Below the pieces are notes generated by a model. That model saw nothing but the letters and a program-made list of their open reading frames with translations. It was not told the DNA's origin and made no database searches. A DNA stretch of 64,000 bases, taken from NCBI RefSeq assembly GCF_003692965.1, contig NZ_REHC01000014.1, positions 1 through 64,000 of the forward strand. Reading direction: 5' to 3'. Origin of the DNA: Lactobacillus sp. ESL0246 (GTDB lineage Bacteria > Bacillota > Bacilli > Lactobacillales > Lactobacillaceae). Positions 21,221 to 31,989 of this stretch are shown one piece after another; position 1 is the stretch's first letter, and the number at the start of each line of letters is the position of its first letter. Both the position numbers and the translations under genes were made by a program.

Positions 21221-21880
21221 ATGCAAAAATTTGATCCCACACAGTTAACCGCATATTTTGTCTGTGGAACACAAGACCTGCCCGCAAACAAAAGTCTACC
21301 AGAATTAGTAGAAGAAGCTCTCAAAGCTGGCATCACTGCTTATCAATTCCGTGACAAGGGTCCTAAATCAACTTTGAAACAAAGTGACCGCTTATCAATG
21401 GCCGAAGAACTACACCAACTTTGTCAAAAATATGATGTGCCATTTTTTATCGATGATGATGTTGCTTTAGCCAAAAAAGTTCACGCTGAAGGAATCCATG
21501 TTGGTCAAGATGATGAAGATATTGCCCAGGTAATAAATGAAGTAGCCGGCCAGATGATTGTGGGATACTCATGTTCTACTATGACAGAAATTGCCAAAGG
21601 CGACTTTATTACTGGCATTGATTATTATGGCAGTGGTCCAATTTTTACCACACAATCAAAAGACGATGCTGATCCAGAAATAGGTCTTACTGGTTTAGCT
21701 AAACTAGTCAAGCGCACTAGTAGACCAATCGTTGCAATTGGTGGCATTAAGGTTACAGATTTACCAGCAATTGCTCAAACTAGAGCAGCTGGCGCAGCAG
21801 TTATTTCAATGATTTCCCAAAGTAAGAACATTCAAAAGACTGTTACAGCAATGCTTACCACCAATTGGCAGCGACAATAA
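21221..21880 (+). CDS. thiE: Thiamine-phosphate synthase
   Basis: The 219-residue TIM-barrel enzyme joins HMP-PP and thiazole phosphate to thiamine phosphate. Motifs seen are AYQFRDKG, FFIDDDVALA, GIHVGQDD, GSGPIFTTQSK and IVAIGGI. The ATG follows AGGAGA by four bases, eight bases after the thiD stop. With ThiM, ThiD and TenA this completes a salvage route; no thiC, thiG or thiS appears here. Confidence 0.95.
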   Translation: MQKFDPTQLTAYFVCGTQDLPANKSLPELVEEALKAGITAYQFRDKGPKSTLKQSDRLSMAEELHQLCQKYDVPFFIDDDVALAKKVHAEGIHVGQDDEDIAQVINEVAGQMIVGYSCSTMTEIAKGDFITGIDYYGSGPIFTTQSKDDADPEIGLTGLAKLVKRTSRPIVAIGGIKVTDLPAIAQTRAAGAAVISMISQSKNIQKTVTAMLTTNWQRQ

Positions 21881-21924
21881 TAGCTGTTAGCTTCTTCCTC
21901 GTTATTTAAAGCCTTAGTTATCTT

Positions 21925-21962
21925 CAAAAAAGGCAGTACTATCTTAAGTACTGCCTTTTTTA
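21925..21962 (+). terminator. Terminator after the thi operon
   Basis: AAAAAAGGCAGTACT and AGTACTGCCTTTTTT form a long perfect stem with a 5-6 base loop and T-run. Confidence 0.92.
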
Positions 21963-22064
21963 ACTTCTTTAAATATACTTCATAAGAGTAATCTTTACTT
22001 TGCTCCAAATTTTTTCGATACTAGGGCATTTTTTAATACAGTTAGGTGCATTGTTACGGCTCTT

Positions 22065-22820
22065 TTAAACATAATTAATCGAAATTGAGACAAATCTACT
22101 TGATCCTTGAAGTATTACCGTTGGACCATTACCTTTTGCTGTACCGTTGATTTCTACTTCACCCAAAATAGTAGCTAAATTGTCTTTAAGTTTCCATGAC
22201 AACGGCAAGTAGATTGCGATCTCACTCATTAAAGCATTGACATTAATTACCACCGTATCGCCAGCAGGTTTAGTAGAATCTAGATAAACACTAGTTGTAC
22301 CCATTGTTGAATTAATAGTGACTGTTTCTAAGTTTTGTGAATGAACGTAGCGCGAAACTTCCGATAATTTTTGGTTAATCACGATATGACGTTCATCATT
22401 TTCATTGTCGTCATCACCAAAATCACTTTTGGTAGAGGTGAATTCGCCATCCGTCCAACCTCTGCTTTGACGCTTATTGAAAAAATAAGATGTGTGATAG
22501 TGATGCCAACTTTTTGCAAAAATCAAATGTAATCCCGCATACACTAAGCAAGTTGCTAAAAGTAACGTCCACGGAACAATACTGGTGATGTGTAGTGGCT
22601 CAGCATAAACAATTAATAAAAAAGCGACTGAAAATACTGTACCAAATAAATTATGATTAACGAGGCTATTGATTAAGCTTACTGCAAAAATCACTGTCCA
22701 AAAAATAGTGGCCAAGCCTAAGTGAAAAGATAAAAGCTGTAATTGATTAAGAATTAAGAAAACGGCGGCTGCCACTAAACCAATGCCCCACAAAATTTCT
22801 TTAATCTTTTGTTTTCTCAT
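22065..22820 (-). CDS. LiaF-like membrane protein
   Basis: The 251-residue protein has about four membrane spans in residues 7-103, an acidic linker (about 110-140), and a cytoplasmic beta-rich C-terminal domain with repeats like the LiaF/DUF2154 family (TVTINSTMGTTSVYLD, INVNALMSEIAIYLP, ILGEVEING). In Bacillus and relatives LiaF restrains the cell-envelope stress system. Here it overlaps a LytTR-domain gene instead of a LiaRS pair, so it probably works with that regulator. The overlap is four bases (ATGA). Confidence 0.78.
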   Translation of the reverse strand: MRKQKIKEILWGIGLVAAAVFLILNQLQLLSFHLGLATIFWTVIFAVSLINSLVNHNLFGTVFSVAFLLIVYAEPLHITSIVPWTLLLATCLVYAGLHLIFAKSWHHYHTSYFFNKRQSRGWTDGEFTSTKSDFGDDDNENDERHIVINQKLSEVSRYVHSQNLETVTINSTMGTTSVYLDSTKPAGDTVVINVNALMSEIAIYLPLSWKLKDNLATILGEVEINGTAKGNGPTVILQGSSRFVSISINYV

Positions 22821-23284
22821 GATAAGGACCTTCTCTCATTTAATTTATCACTCAAATTATGATAATAACGGCGTGAAACGTAAACAACTTTGTAAGAATC
22901 TCGAAAATGTACTTGGCAATTAGAAATTGATCTAGTCAATGCATAAACCTGTTTTAAATTTAAAATAGTTGATTTAGAAACACGCATAAACTGCCAGCTA
23001 AGTAATTTCTCTAATTCATATAATTTATAATTAACGCTAAAAGAATTACCTTTTGTATGCGCAACTACTTGGCGACCTTCCGTTTCCAAAAATAGAATAT
23101 CATCTAAATTTAAATAGTATGTCAGCTCATTTTTGTAACATTCTAGTTGATTGGGTCGTTCGCTTAGTTCTTGCAGTTGCCGATAGATTTCTTCCACTTC
23201 AGCTGTTAATTCTGGTGCCTGAATAGTAACCATTGTTTCAGCAGTATCCGCATTCAAATCAATTTTAACTTTCAAAACTCTCAC
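22817..23284 (-). CDS. LytTR-domain DNA-binding regulator
   Basis: The 155-residue protein has a LytTR DNA-binding domain in its C-terminal two thirds (ILFLETEGRQVVAHT, FMRVSKSTILNLKQV, VVYVSRRYYHNLSDKL). There is no receiver domain, so it is not a normal response regulator. It is translationally coupled to the LiaF-like membrane protein, a likely partner that controls it at the membrane. The start may be GTG at 23284 or TTG at 23275; AGGGCAGGTGAG lies in this area and does not settle it. Confidence 0.75.
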   Translation of the reverse strand: MRVLKVKIDLNADTAETMVTIQAPELTAEVEEIYRQLQELSERPNQLECYKNELTYYLNLDDILFLETEGRQVVAHTKGNSFSVNYKLYELEKLLSWQFMRVSKSTILNLKQVYALTRSISNCQVHFRDSYKVVYVSRRYYHNLSDKLNERRSLS

Positions 23285-23460
23285 CTGCCCTTCAATTGAT
23301 AATTTTAATTAAACCCTAATTTAAACGTAAAAGCCAGCAACATGGTGCAAGTGGTTCCTTTATCTAAGTAAGCGGTCAATTTTAATAAGTGAATATAATA
23401 GTCATAATTTTTTTACAAGTAATTGAAAAGATTCTGCCAAGAAAGATCACCAGCTAATGA

Positions 23461-24306
23461 TTAACCATTTTGTTTTTTAAAAAATCGTTCTAATTCTTTG
23501 CCATACTCAGGCATACCCAATAAAGAAAAATTCTCAATTGCTATTCGACAAATATCTAAATATTTATCTTCTGCTTTGTAATGATACTCAATCATATTTT
23601 TGAGTAACAAAATGCCATTTTTATAAAAAAACAATTCAGGTTTAGTATCAATTTGATCTGCAGCCATAATTAAAAAGTGTGTTGCATCATATTCATTCTC
23701 TTCAATACACTGAATTAATAAATTACCAATAACACTTAAAATTATTGCCAACGTCTTCACATCATTGGATCCTTGGAATTGCTTAATTATCCTTCTAGTA
23801 ATTAACAAATTGCTTTCAAGATCATAGAACATCATAAAATTGCAATACAGCACTAACTTAGACTTATCAAAATTAGGTCTACTAAAGATTTGATCTTTTA
23901 GAGCCTTTTTTTCTATATCATTTAAATCTTCATTATTTACATTAGCAATATAAGCATCAAGATAAAGCAAGTCAGTCTCTTTATTAGGAAGATCACTTTT
24001 ACTAACAAATTCTTTCAACTTTAACAATTCGTTTTTTGAATTCCGATAATAAGCATCACTTATTACAGTCATTAATTCGCGTTCTTGATTATATTTTGAT
24101 TGTTTAGAACTATTTAGTTCACCAAAAAAATCAAGTAAAGAGACAGAATTATAATTCAGTAAACTTACTAAATCTTCTGCAGAAATACGATGAATATCTT
24201 TTTCTACCTTAGAGTAATAGGAAGGACTTACAATATCCCCAATCCACTCTCGTTGAGTTTTTTCTTCATTCAGTCGAAATTTTCTTAATAAGCTACCAAT
24301 AGTCAT
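23461..24306 (-). CDS. Rgg/GadR/MutR-family transcriptional regulator
   Basis: The 281-residue protein has an N-terminal helix-turn-helix (about 4-60: LLRKFRLNEEKTQREW, SYYSKVEKDIHRIS) and a helical repeat C-terminal domain of the kind that binds small peptides in Rgg proteins. The ATG at 24306 has GGAGA seven bases upstream; the in-frame extension to 24378 lacks one. It is divergent from an MFS transporter gene and shares a 216-base intergenic region containing an inverted repeat, so it probably controls that pump. I saw no convincing short hydrophobic peptide gene next to it. Confidence 0.82.
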   Translation of the reverse strand: MTIGSLLRKFRLNEEKTQREWIGDIVSPSYYSKVEKDIHRISAEDLVSLLNYNSVSLLDFFGELNSSKQSKYNQERELMTVISDAYYRNSKNELLKLKEFVSKSDLPNKETDLLYLDAYIANVNNEDLNDIEKKALKDQIFSRPNFDKSKLVLYCNFMMFYDLESNLLITRRIIKQFQGSNDVKTLAIILSVIGNLLIQCIEENEYDATHFLIMAADQIDTKPELFFYKNGILLLKNMIEYHYKAEDKYLDICRIAIENFSLLGMPEYGKELERFFKKQNG

Positions 24307-24425
24307 AATTTTCTCCATTCCTGTTACTTGTAATACTATATTTTTAATTTTTATTACGCCTGAATTTATTTTTCCCAATAAGTATTAATATTATATTTGT
24401 TCTGATTCACTTGCCTCTTTCTTAT

Positions 24426-24484
24426 TTAACTATAAAATTTCGAATACGACATTTTTATAGTTAAAATTATAGCCCTTTTATAAT
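24426..24484. promoter_or_regulatory. Inverted repeat and -10 element between Rgg gene and MFS gene
   Basis: TTAACTATAAAAT (24426-24438) and ATTTTTATAGTTAA (24451-24464) are near-perfect inverted arms. A TATAAT follows at 24479-24484 on the plus strand, with no good -35, and the right arm covers the place where one would be. This fits an activator or repressor operator, probably for the Rgg protein. Confidence 0.6.
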
Positions 24485-24522
24485 AAAAATATCATCAAAT
24501 TAAGAAATGAGAGGCAAATATT

Positions 24523-25752
24523 ATGAACATCTTTTTAAAGAATAAAAACTACAGAAAATTTACTCTTGCCAGCTGGTTATCCAGCGCAGGCAACATCCTT
24601 TTCTACCTGGCTCTCATGACTTATGCTAGTAAATTGAAAAATTATTCCTTGGCATTATCTTTAATTGCGATTACCGAGTCACTACCAGACTTAATTCAAA
24701 GTCTCAGTGGCTACCTAGCGGACCGGACACACAATAAATACCGCGTAATTGTCTGGCTTGCAGTCATTCGCTTTGCTTTGTACATGCTGGTGGGCCTGCT
24801 CTTCGTCACCAATATTGCCGGCTGGAACCTGGTTTTAATGGTTATTGGACTCAACTTTGTATCTGATCTATCCGGCATGTACTCTAGCGGTTTACAAACG
24901 CCTCTAATCGTTGGCCTCGTCGGTGAAAATGAAATGGCCGAAGCCCAGGGTTTTACAGGCGGCGTATCACAACTAATTACGCTAGTCGCACAATTTGTCG
25001 GTTCCGGGCTCCTGCTCTTCATGTCATATTCAGAACTAGCCATTGTCAATGCTCTAACCTTCTTAGCAGCTGGCTTACTCTACGCCAACATTGGGGCAAA
25101 TGTTCGCAAGCAGCAGCCTGACCAGAAAGAAGAGGTCAATGACCAAAACTTTTTTGCCACGATTGGTTCATCACTCAAGCAAGTACGGCAAGCCCACGGA
25201 CTCTTAACAATTGTTTTAGTTGTAGCTATGCTTAATGGTTTGCTCAGCTCTGTTGAGCCATTAATTTCAATCGTTATTGCCGGCAACAAAAGCATGCTTA
25301 TCGGCAGCTATAGTTTCACCATCGCACTTCTAGGAGCTGCTGCAGCAATCGGCTTAGCTCTTGGCAGTGCAGTCGGCACCAAACTCCTTAAAAACACGTC
25401 GCTTTTCCAGCTATCTTTATTATCTACTATCAATAGTGCCATTATTGCCGTTGTCATTTTGAACAAGAGCAGCATACTTTGCCTTATCTTAATGACCACT
25501 CTTGGCTTCTTAGCTGGTACGATCAGCCCTAAGTTAATGCAATGGTTGGTTATCTCCGTAGATCGCAAAATTTTAGCTTCTTCAGCAGGGCTTTTAAACA
25601 CAATCTTAGCAATTGCTGGTCCATTAATGACAACATTATTTACCACGATTGCTGGTACAATCAATGTTAATTATGCCCTATACGGTGTTTTGGGACTTAG
25701 TGCCATAGTTTTCATTGCTACTCTGATCGTAATGATTAAGGTCAATAAATAG
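24523..25752 (+). CDS. MFS transporter
   Basis: The 409-residue protein has about 12 hydrophobic spans. The loop GYLADRTHNKYRVIV is a typical motif A between spans 2 and 3. It resembles macrolide-efflux or enterobactin-exporter-like MFS proteins, but the substrate cannot be told. Third codon positions are visibly richer in C and G (CTC, GGC, GCC) than in neighbouring genes, suggesting transfer from another lineage. AGAGGC precedes the ATG, the divergent Rgg gene is the likely regulator, and a terminator follows. Confidence 0.82.
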   Translation: MNIFLKNKNYRKFTLASWLSSAGNILFYLALMTYASKLKNYSLALSLIAITESLPDLIQSLSGYLADRTHNKYRVIVWLAVIRFALYMLVGLLFVTNIAGWNLVLMVIGLNFVSDLSGMYSSGLQTPLIVGLVGENEMAEAQGFTGGVSQLITLVAQFVGSGLLLFMSYSELAIVNALTFLAAGLLYANIGANVRKQQPDQKEEVNDQNFFATIGSSLKQVRQAHGLLTIVLVVAMLNGLLSSVEPLISIVIAGNKSMLIGSYSFTIALLGAAAAIGLALGSAVGTKLLKNTSLFQLSLLSTINSAIIAVVILNKSSILCLILMTTLGFLAGTISPKLMQWLVISVDRKILASSAGLLNTILAIAGPLMTTLFTTIAGTINVNYALYGVLGLSAIVFIATLIVMIKVNK

Positions 25753-25769
25753 CAATTACTTATGAGTAT

Positions 25770-25801
25770 TAAAAAAAGAGTAATTCATTTACTCTTTTTT
25801 A
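25770..25801. terminator. Terminator after the MFS gene
   Basis: AAAAAGAGTA, a short loop, and TACTCTTTTTT form a hairpin with an A-run and T-run on either side. Confidence 0.85.
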
Positions 25802-25910
25802 TTAATTATTTAATATCCAAATCATTTGTGCTATAAATCGTGTGGTTGTACCACTAGATCGAATCCATTAATACCTATATATAGAATATTTAAAATTATT
25901 AAATTAGATT

Positions 25911-27206
25911 TTATTCTAATCCAACCTTTTTAAAAATTTCATCAACATACTTTAAGTGATAATGATAATCAAAGGCGTCTGCCACATCCTCTTGGGATAA
26001 ATAGGTCATTACGTCACTATCTTCAACCAATTCTCTAAATAAGCGACCTTCATTCCAAGATTTGGTCGTTAATTTTTGCACCATATCATAGGCAGCTTCA
26101 CGCGATAATCCCGCCTCATCAATCAGCTTTAACAGTAATCTTTGCGAATAAATCAAGCCATATGTTTTATCCATATTCTTACGCATTGTTTCTGGAAAAA
26201 CATCCAAATTCATCAAGATACGATTAAATCGATCAAGCATATAATCGAGTCCAATAGTAGCGTCTGGTAAAATAATTCGTTCAGCACTTGAATGCGAAAT
26301 ATCCCGTTCATGCCATAAACTAATATTTTCATATGCCGTAATAATTTGCCCACGTAAAACACGAGCCATTCCGCATAAATTTTCTGATCCAATTGGATTA
26401 CGTTTGTGGGGCATTGCCGAAGATCCTTTTTGACCTGCACGAAAATGCTCTTCAACCTCATGAATTTCTGAACGTTGAAGTCCTCTGATTTCTGTGGCCC
26501 AATTTTCGATACTTGTCGCGATTAGTGCCAAGGTTGCAATATACTCAGCATGCAAATCCCGTGGTAATACCTGACTAGTAATTGGCTGCTGTGTTAACCC
26601 CAATTGCTTTAAAACACTAGTTTCAATTGCTGGAGGAACATTAGCAAAAGTCCCAACTGCTCCAGAAATCTTACCAGACTCAACGCCTTTAGCCGCATGT
26701 TCAAAGCGCTCAAAATCACGATTAATTTCAGCATACCAACGAGCAAGTTTGAGACCAAAAGTAGTCGGCTCAGCTTGAACACCATGAGTACGTCCCATTT
26801 CAACAGTATATTTATATTTGCGCGCTTTCTGTGCAATTGTTTCTTTTAAAGCAAGTAGATCTTGACGAATAATTTTATCAGATTGCTTTAAAATATAGCC
26901 CTGAGCCGTATCAACCACATCTGTTGAGGTTAATCCATAATGGACCCACTTCTTTTCTGAACCCAAGCTTTCGGAAATAGTTCTTGTAAATGCTACAACA
27001 TCATGATGTGTCACCTGTTCAAACTCAGCAACTCTGTCAACCGTAAATTTTGCATTTTGCGTGATTTTATCAGCGTCTGTTTTAGGTACTACTCCTACTT
27101 CGCTCCATGCCTTAGTTGCAGCAATTTCTACCTTTAGCCAAGCCGCATATTTATTTTCAATTGACCAAATTTTCCCCATTTGAGGGCGTGTATATCGTTC
27201 TAACAT
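25911..27206 (-). CDS. purB: Adenylosuccinate lyase
   Basis: The 431-residue fumarase-superfamily enzyme forms AMP from adenylosuccinate and also acts on SAICAR in de novo synthesis. The superfamily signature GSSAMPHKRNP is present, as are HYGLTSTDVVDTA and the catalytic-histidine region GRTHGVQAEPT. It begins directly after the purA stop (TAA, then ATG), with AGAGGA inside the purA end as the ribosome site, so the two are coupled. Confidence 0.96.
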   Translation of the reverse strand: MLERYTRPQMGKIWSIENKYAAWLKVEIAATKAWSEVGVVPKTDADKITQNAKFTVDRVAEFEQVTHHDVVAFTRTISESLGSEKKWVHYGLTSTDVVDTAQGYILKQSDKIIRQDLLALKETIAQKARKYKYTVEMGRTHGVQAEPTTFGLKLARWYAEINRDFERFEHAAKGVESGKISGAVGTFANVPPAIETSVLKQLGLTQQPITSQVLPRDLHAEYIATLALIATSIENWATEIRGLQRSEIHEVEEHFRAGQKGSSAMPHKRNPIGSENLCGMARVLRGQIITAYENISLWHERDISHSSAERIILPDATIGLDYMLDRFNRILMNLDVFPETMRKNMDKTYGLIYSQRLLLKLIDEAGLSREAAYDMVQKLTTKSWNEGRLFRELVEDSDVMTYLSQEDVADAFDYHYHLKYVDEIFKKVGLE

Positions 27207-28505
<1,299 letters not shown>

Positions 28506-28513
28506 TCACCTCA

Positions 28514-28549
28514 TAATAATCTAGCAATTTTACATTAATAGTCTAGCAA
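28514..28549 (-). repeat. Two 14-bp direct repeats in the purA leader/promoter region
   Basis: On the minus strand TTGCTAGACTATTA (28536-28549) and TTGCTAGATTATTA (28514-28527) differ at one base and are 22 bp apart, two helical turns. A TTGACT lies 17 bases upstream of the TAGACT in the first copy, so that copy may be the -10 region. Confidence 0.6.
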
Positions 28550-28621
28550 CTATTTCAACTTTAGTCAAACTTAAATACGAACTATTATCGGCAGTTCAAT
28601 AAACATAATTCGATTTATTAA

Positions 28622-28650
28622 TTGACATGCGGAAAGTTTTTGATTATAGT
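28622..28650 (+). promoter_or_regulatory. Sigma-A promoter of guaC
   Basis: A perfect TTGACA (28622-28627) is followed after 17 bases by TATAGT (28645-28650). Confidence 0.8.
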
Positions 28651-28691
28651 TACATCGTTGAAAAAGATTCAATTTAGGAGCAAACACATTT

Positions 28692-29684
28692 ATGAGCAAT
28701 TATTTCAGTATGGATGCCTTTGACTACGATGATATTCAGCTTATTCCTAATAAAGGCATTATCAAAAGTCGCCACGATGCCGATACAAGTGTCAAATTTG
28801 GAACCCGAACATTTAAAATACCAGTCATTCCGGCAAATATGGAAAGCGTGATTAATGAAAACTTAGCTATCTGGTTGGCGAAAAACGGATATTACTATGT
28901 AATGCATCGTTTCCACCCAGAAAAACGTCTTGACTTTGTCAAAATGATGCAAAGTAAGGGCCTTTTTGCTTCAATTTCTGTTGGAATTAAAGAAGAAGAA
29001 TATACCTTTATCGATCAACTTGTAAAAGAACAAATTATCCCTGAATACATTACAATTGATGTGGCTCATGGCCATTCAGTTTATGTAATTGAGATGATTA
29101 AGTATATTAAGGATAAGCTTCCAAATACATTCTTAACTGCTGGCAACGTTGCAACACCAGAAGCAGTGCGTGAATTAGAAAATGCTGGTGCTGATGCAAC
29201 TAAAGTTGGTGTTGGACCAGGGCGAGCATGTATTACCAAGCTGAAGACCGGTTTTGGAACCGGTGGGTGGCAATTAGCTGCCTTAAGGATGTGTAGCAAG
29301 GTTGCTAGCAAACCATTAATTGCCGATGGTGGTCTTCGCTACAATGGTGATATTGCCAAATCAATTCGTTTCGGAGCCACTATGGTCATGATTGGTTCAA
29401 TGCTTGCAGGTCACGAAGAATCACCTGGTAATATCATTAAAATTAATGGTAAAACTTATAAGCAGTATTGGGGCTCCGCTTCTGAGGTTCAAAAAGGTGC
29501 ATATCGAAACGTTGAAGGTAAGCAGATGCTAGTACCATTTCGAGGATCCATTCGTAATACTTTGCAAGAGATTCAAGAAGATTTGCAGTCCTCAATCTCT
29601 TATGCTGGTGGCAAGGATCTTAATTCAATTAAATTAGTCGATTATGTTATCGTTAAAAACACAATTATGAGTGGAGATAAATAG
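28692..29684 (+). CDS. guaC: GMP reductase
   Basis: The 330-residue IMPDH/GMPR-family barrel converts GMP to IMP with NADPH. The catalytic-cysteine loop is [18 protein letters not shown], which has the GuaC rather than the IMP dehydrogenase form, and there is no CBS domain. The N-terminal [13 protein letters not shown] and IPANMESV agree. It is divergent from purA-purB; together they can turn guanine nucleotides into AMP through IMP. The ribosome site is AGGAG, with a rather long spacer to the ATG. Confidence 0.94.
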   Translation: MSNYFSMDAFDYDDIQLIPNKGIIKSRHDADTSVKFGTRTFKIPVIPANMESVINENLAIWLAKNGYYYVMHRFHPEKRLDFVKMMQSKGLFASISVGIKEEEYTFIDQLVKEQIIPEYITIDVAHGHSVYVIEMIKYIKDKLPNTFLTAGNVATPEAVRELENAGADATKVGVGPGRACITKLKTGFGTGGWQLAALRMCSKVASKPLIADGGLRYNGDIAKSIRFGATMVMIGSMLAGHEESPGNIIKINGKTYKQYWGSASEVQKGAYRNVEGKQMLVPFRGSIRNTLQEIQEDLQSSISYAGGKDLNSIKLVDYVIVKNTIMSGDK

Positions 29685-29757
29685 TTTTTGAAATAATTTT
29701 TAATAAACTTATCTTTTGGTGTGGTAATACAGCGCATTTTCCGTTAAAATATTATTT

Positions 29758-29796
29758 ATCTCAGTATTGTTAGGTAGTCGATACTGAGATTTTTTT
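29758..29796 (+). terminator. Terminator after guaC
   Basis: ATCTCAGTAT (29758-29767) pairs with ATACTGAGAT (29781-29790), followed by TTTTTT. Confidence 0.88.
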
Positions 29797-29909
29797 ATAC
29801 AATTGAATTCAAAAACTAAGTTCAGTAAATAATTTACTAGTGTTATTTTATTGCCTCTTATGCTAGAATATATACGATAATTTTTTATTTTAGAAAGTTT
29901 TTGAAATAT

Positions 29910-30920
29910 ATGAAAAAAAAGTTTTTAATATTTTTAACTGTAAGTTTTATTTTTTTGAGTGGTATCACTGTAATTCAAACTGCTCAAGAAATATCTGCTA
30001 CCGAGATATCTAACACCAAAGCAAACACTAATATGCAAAAGGCTAAGGTAATTAAGCAACCTATTTCTCAGAACCCCTACTTAACTAATGAGCAGTTTAA
30101 ACAACTATTAAAGTTATTAAAACCATCCTACGAAAAGTATCTCAAGGACCAAAAATCTAATGGTACAGTTAATAAAGAGACATCTTCGACTACACCAAAT
30201 AAACAACCCAGCATAGCAACTAAAAATGCTATAAGCTTAATGATTTTTATTGCAAACGATAATTCTTTGACTGTTAAACAAAGACAAGCGGCTAAAAATG
30301 CTGCTAATTTATTAAAAACCGGAAAATCAAATAACCAACCAGCGCCATCTTGGTTTAAGAAGTATGTTGATTTAACCAGTCCCCAAGACGCTACAAATAG
30401 TAGTAATATTCGTGTCTCACTAAAAAATTTGGCTAAAGTTAATCAAGCACGCACAGCAATTGGTGAAAAGGCCCTTAAAGTTTCTTTACCCTTAATAGCA
30501 ATCTCAATGATTGATGCTGACTATCAAAAACGTGGTGGTTTAACACAGCCACATTATTATGAATATACCAACAACTTAGAAAATATTGCGGGAGGTACTG
30601 AACCAGTTGCTAAATGGCTGAGTGAAGAAATCAATTGGAAGTGGGATGTTAAAAAAACACCAAGTCTAGCACCGTATGAATTTTCTCCCAATTGGTCTAA
30701 TATCAAATATGATAATGCCGTTTTTGGTACAAATGGTTATAAGACTGCTGGTCATTATTTAAATTTGGTAAACAAACAACATCGCGTTATGGGAATGGCT
30801 CATATGACCAAAAGTAATTACGGCTTTGTTGACATTCTTAATGCCAACTATAAAGACTCATCTAGTGCTATTAGTTTCAATCAATATAAAAAATTAGTCA
30901 CTAAGTGGCTGAAGAAATAA
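29910..30920 (+). CDS. Secreted CAP/SCP-domain protein
   Basis: The ~336-residue protein has a signal peptide (KKFLIFLTVSFIFLSGITVI) and a Thr/Asn/Lys-rich region. Its C-terminal half matches the SCP/CAP fold as seen in lactobacillus SLAP-like exoproteins: VNQARTAIGEKALKVS, ENIAGG, and GHYLNLVNKQHRVMGMA. No LPxTG or SLAP anchor is seen, so it may be released or held by charge. The ATG at 29910 is preferred over a TTG three codons earlier. A terminator follows directly. Confidence 0.75.
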   Translation: MKKKFLIFLTVSFIFLSGITVIQTAQEISATEISNTKANTNMQKAKVIKQPISQNPYLTNEQFKQLLKLLKPSYEKYLKDQKSNGTVNKETSSTTPNKQPSIATKNAISLMIFIANDNSLTVKQRQAAKNAANLLKTGKSNNQPAPSWFKKYVDLTSPQDATNSSNIRVSLKNLAKVNQARTAIGEKALKVSLPLIAISMIDADYQKRGGLTQPHYYEYTNNLENIAGGTEPVAKWLSEEINWKWDVKKTPSLAPYEFSPNWSNIKYDNAVFGTNGYKTAGHYLNLVNKQHRVMGMAHMTKSNYGFVDILNANYKDSSSAISFNQYKKLVTKWLKK

Positions 30921-30924
30921 TCTA

Positions 30925-30960
30925 AAAAATGCATCTTTTTTTCTTAAAGGATGCATTTTT
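30925..30960 (+). terminator. Terminator after the CAP-domain gene
   Basis: AAAAATGCATC pairs perfectly with GATGCATTTTT. Confidence 0.9.
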
Positions 30961-31074
30961 ATTATCCATAAAAATACCTAATCGCCATTTTAAAGTATCT
31001 TTTTGTCCTTTATTTTTCTTCGTAATGACCTAAAATATGGTTTATTAAAACGATTTCATAAAAGGAGTTTGAAA

Positions 31075-31971
31075 ATGACAGAACCAGATTATCAAAAATT
31101 AGTTAACGAAATGCGGAGTGAATTTAAACAAGGAGATGATAAACGCGATGCGGGATTACCAACGCAAATTCCTGAAGTTGAGCGTTTTGATAATTTACCG
31201 TACGGTAATGTCGCACAATTTCAATTGCTTGATGTTTATTTACCTAAAAAAAGAACTAATGAAAAGTTACCTGTAATTGTCAACATTCACGGTGGCGGTT
31301 GGGTTTATGGTACAAAAGAAACATACCAATTTTATTGTCTTTTTTTAGCTAAAAAAGGCTTTGCCGTAGTTAACGCCAATTATCGCTTAGCGCCTGATGT
31401 AGTCTATCCAGGCGAACTTGATGATATAAATCGAGTTTTCCATTGGATAGCAAAAAGTACGAACGCAAATAAATACCACTTTGACCTTAATAATGTGTTT
31501 ATCGTTGGGGATAGTGCTGGAGGGCAAATGGCAGAGCAAATTTTAGCCGTTTACACCAACAGTGAATATCGCAAATATTTTGGCTACAGCGTACCTGAAT
31601 TAACAATAAAAGCGGCTGCCCTAAATTGTGGCCTATACTTTTTAACCGAAACTGACTTAATTGTAGGAGCACCAGAATCTTATTTTCGTCCAGAAATTCG
31701 TTTAACTGAACATGATCAACTAAATGTAGAACAATACTTAACCAAAGCACTTCCACCAATCTTTTTAATGACCAGTAATGATGATTTTTTACGTAATAGT
31801 GCATATATGCTTTCAGGGTATTTACACGCTAAAAACATTTTTTATGAAATGCATTTTTATGGTGATGATAACCACCGGCTTGGACATGTGTTTCACGTTA
31901 ACCAAAAAGACGACCTAGCTAAACAATGTAATCTAGATGAATTAGACTTTTTCCGTAAGTATATTAATTAA
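31075..31971 (+). CDS. Alpha/beta hydrolase, esterase/lipase (HSL-like)
   Basis: The 298-residue cytoplasmic enzyme shows the oxyanion-hole motif NIHGGGWVYG and the nucleophile elbow GDSAGG. A late aspartate (TSNDDFL) and histidine (DNHRLGHVF) region completes a triad. This is the hormone-sensitive-lipase/acetyl esterase type; the natural substrate is unknown. AAAGGAG precedes the ATG at 31075, and the in-frame extension upstream has no ribosome site. A terminator separates it from the AraC gene. Confidence 0.85.
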   Translation: MTEPDYQKLVNEMRSEFKQGDDKRDAGLPTQIPEVERFDNLPYGNVAQFQLLDVYLPKKRTNEKLPVIVNIHGGGWVYGTKETYQFYCLFLAKKGFAVVNANYRLAPDVVYPGELDDINRVFHWIAKSTNANKYHFDLNNVFIVGDSAGGQMAEQILAVYTNSEYRKYFGYSVPELTIKAAALNCGLYFLTETDLIVGAPESYFRPEIRLTEHDQLNVEQYLTKALPPIFLMTSNDDFLRNSAYMLSGYLHAKNIFYEMHFYGDDNHRLGHVFHVNQKDDLAKQCNLDELDFFRKYIN

Positions 31972-31989
31972 CGTATTGATAGATATAAT

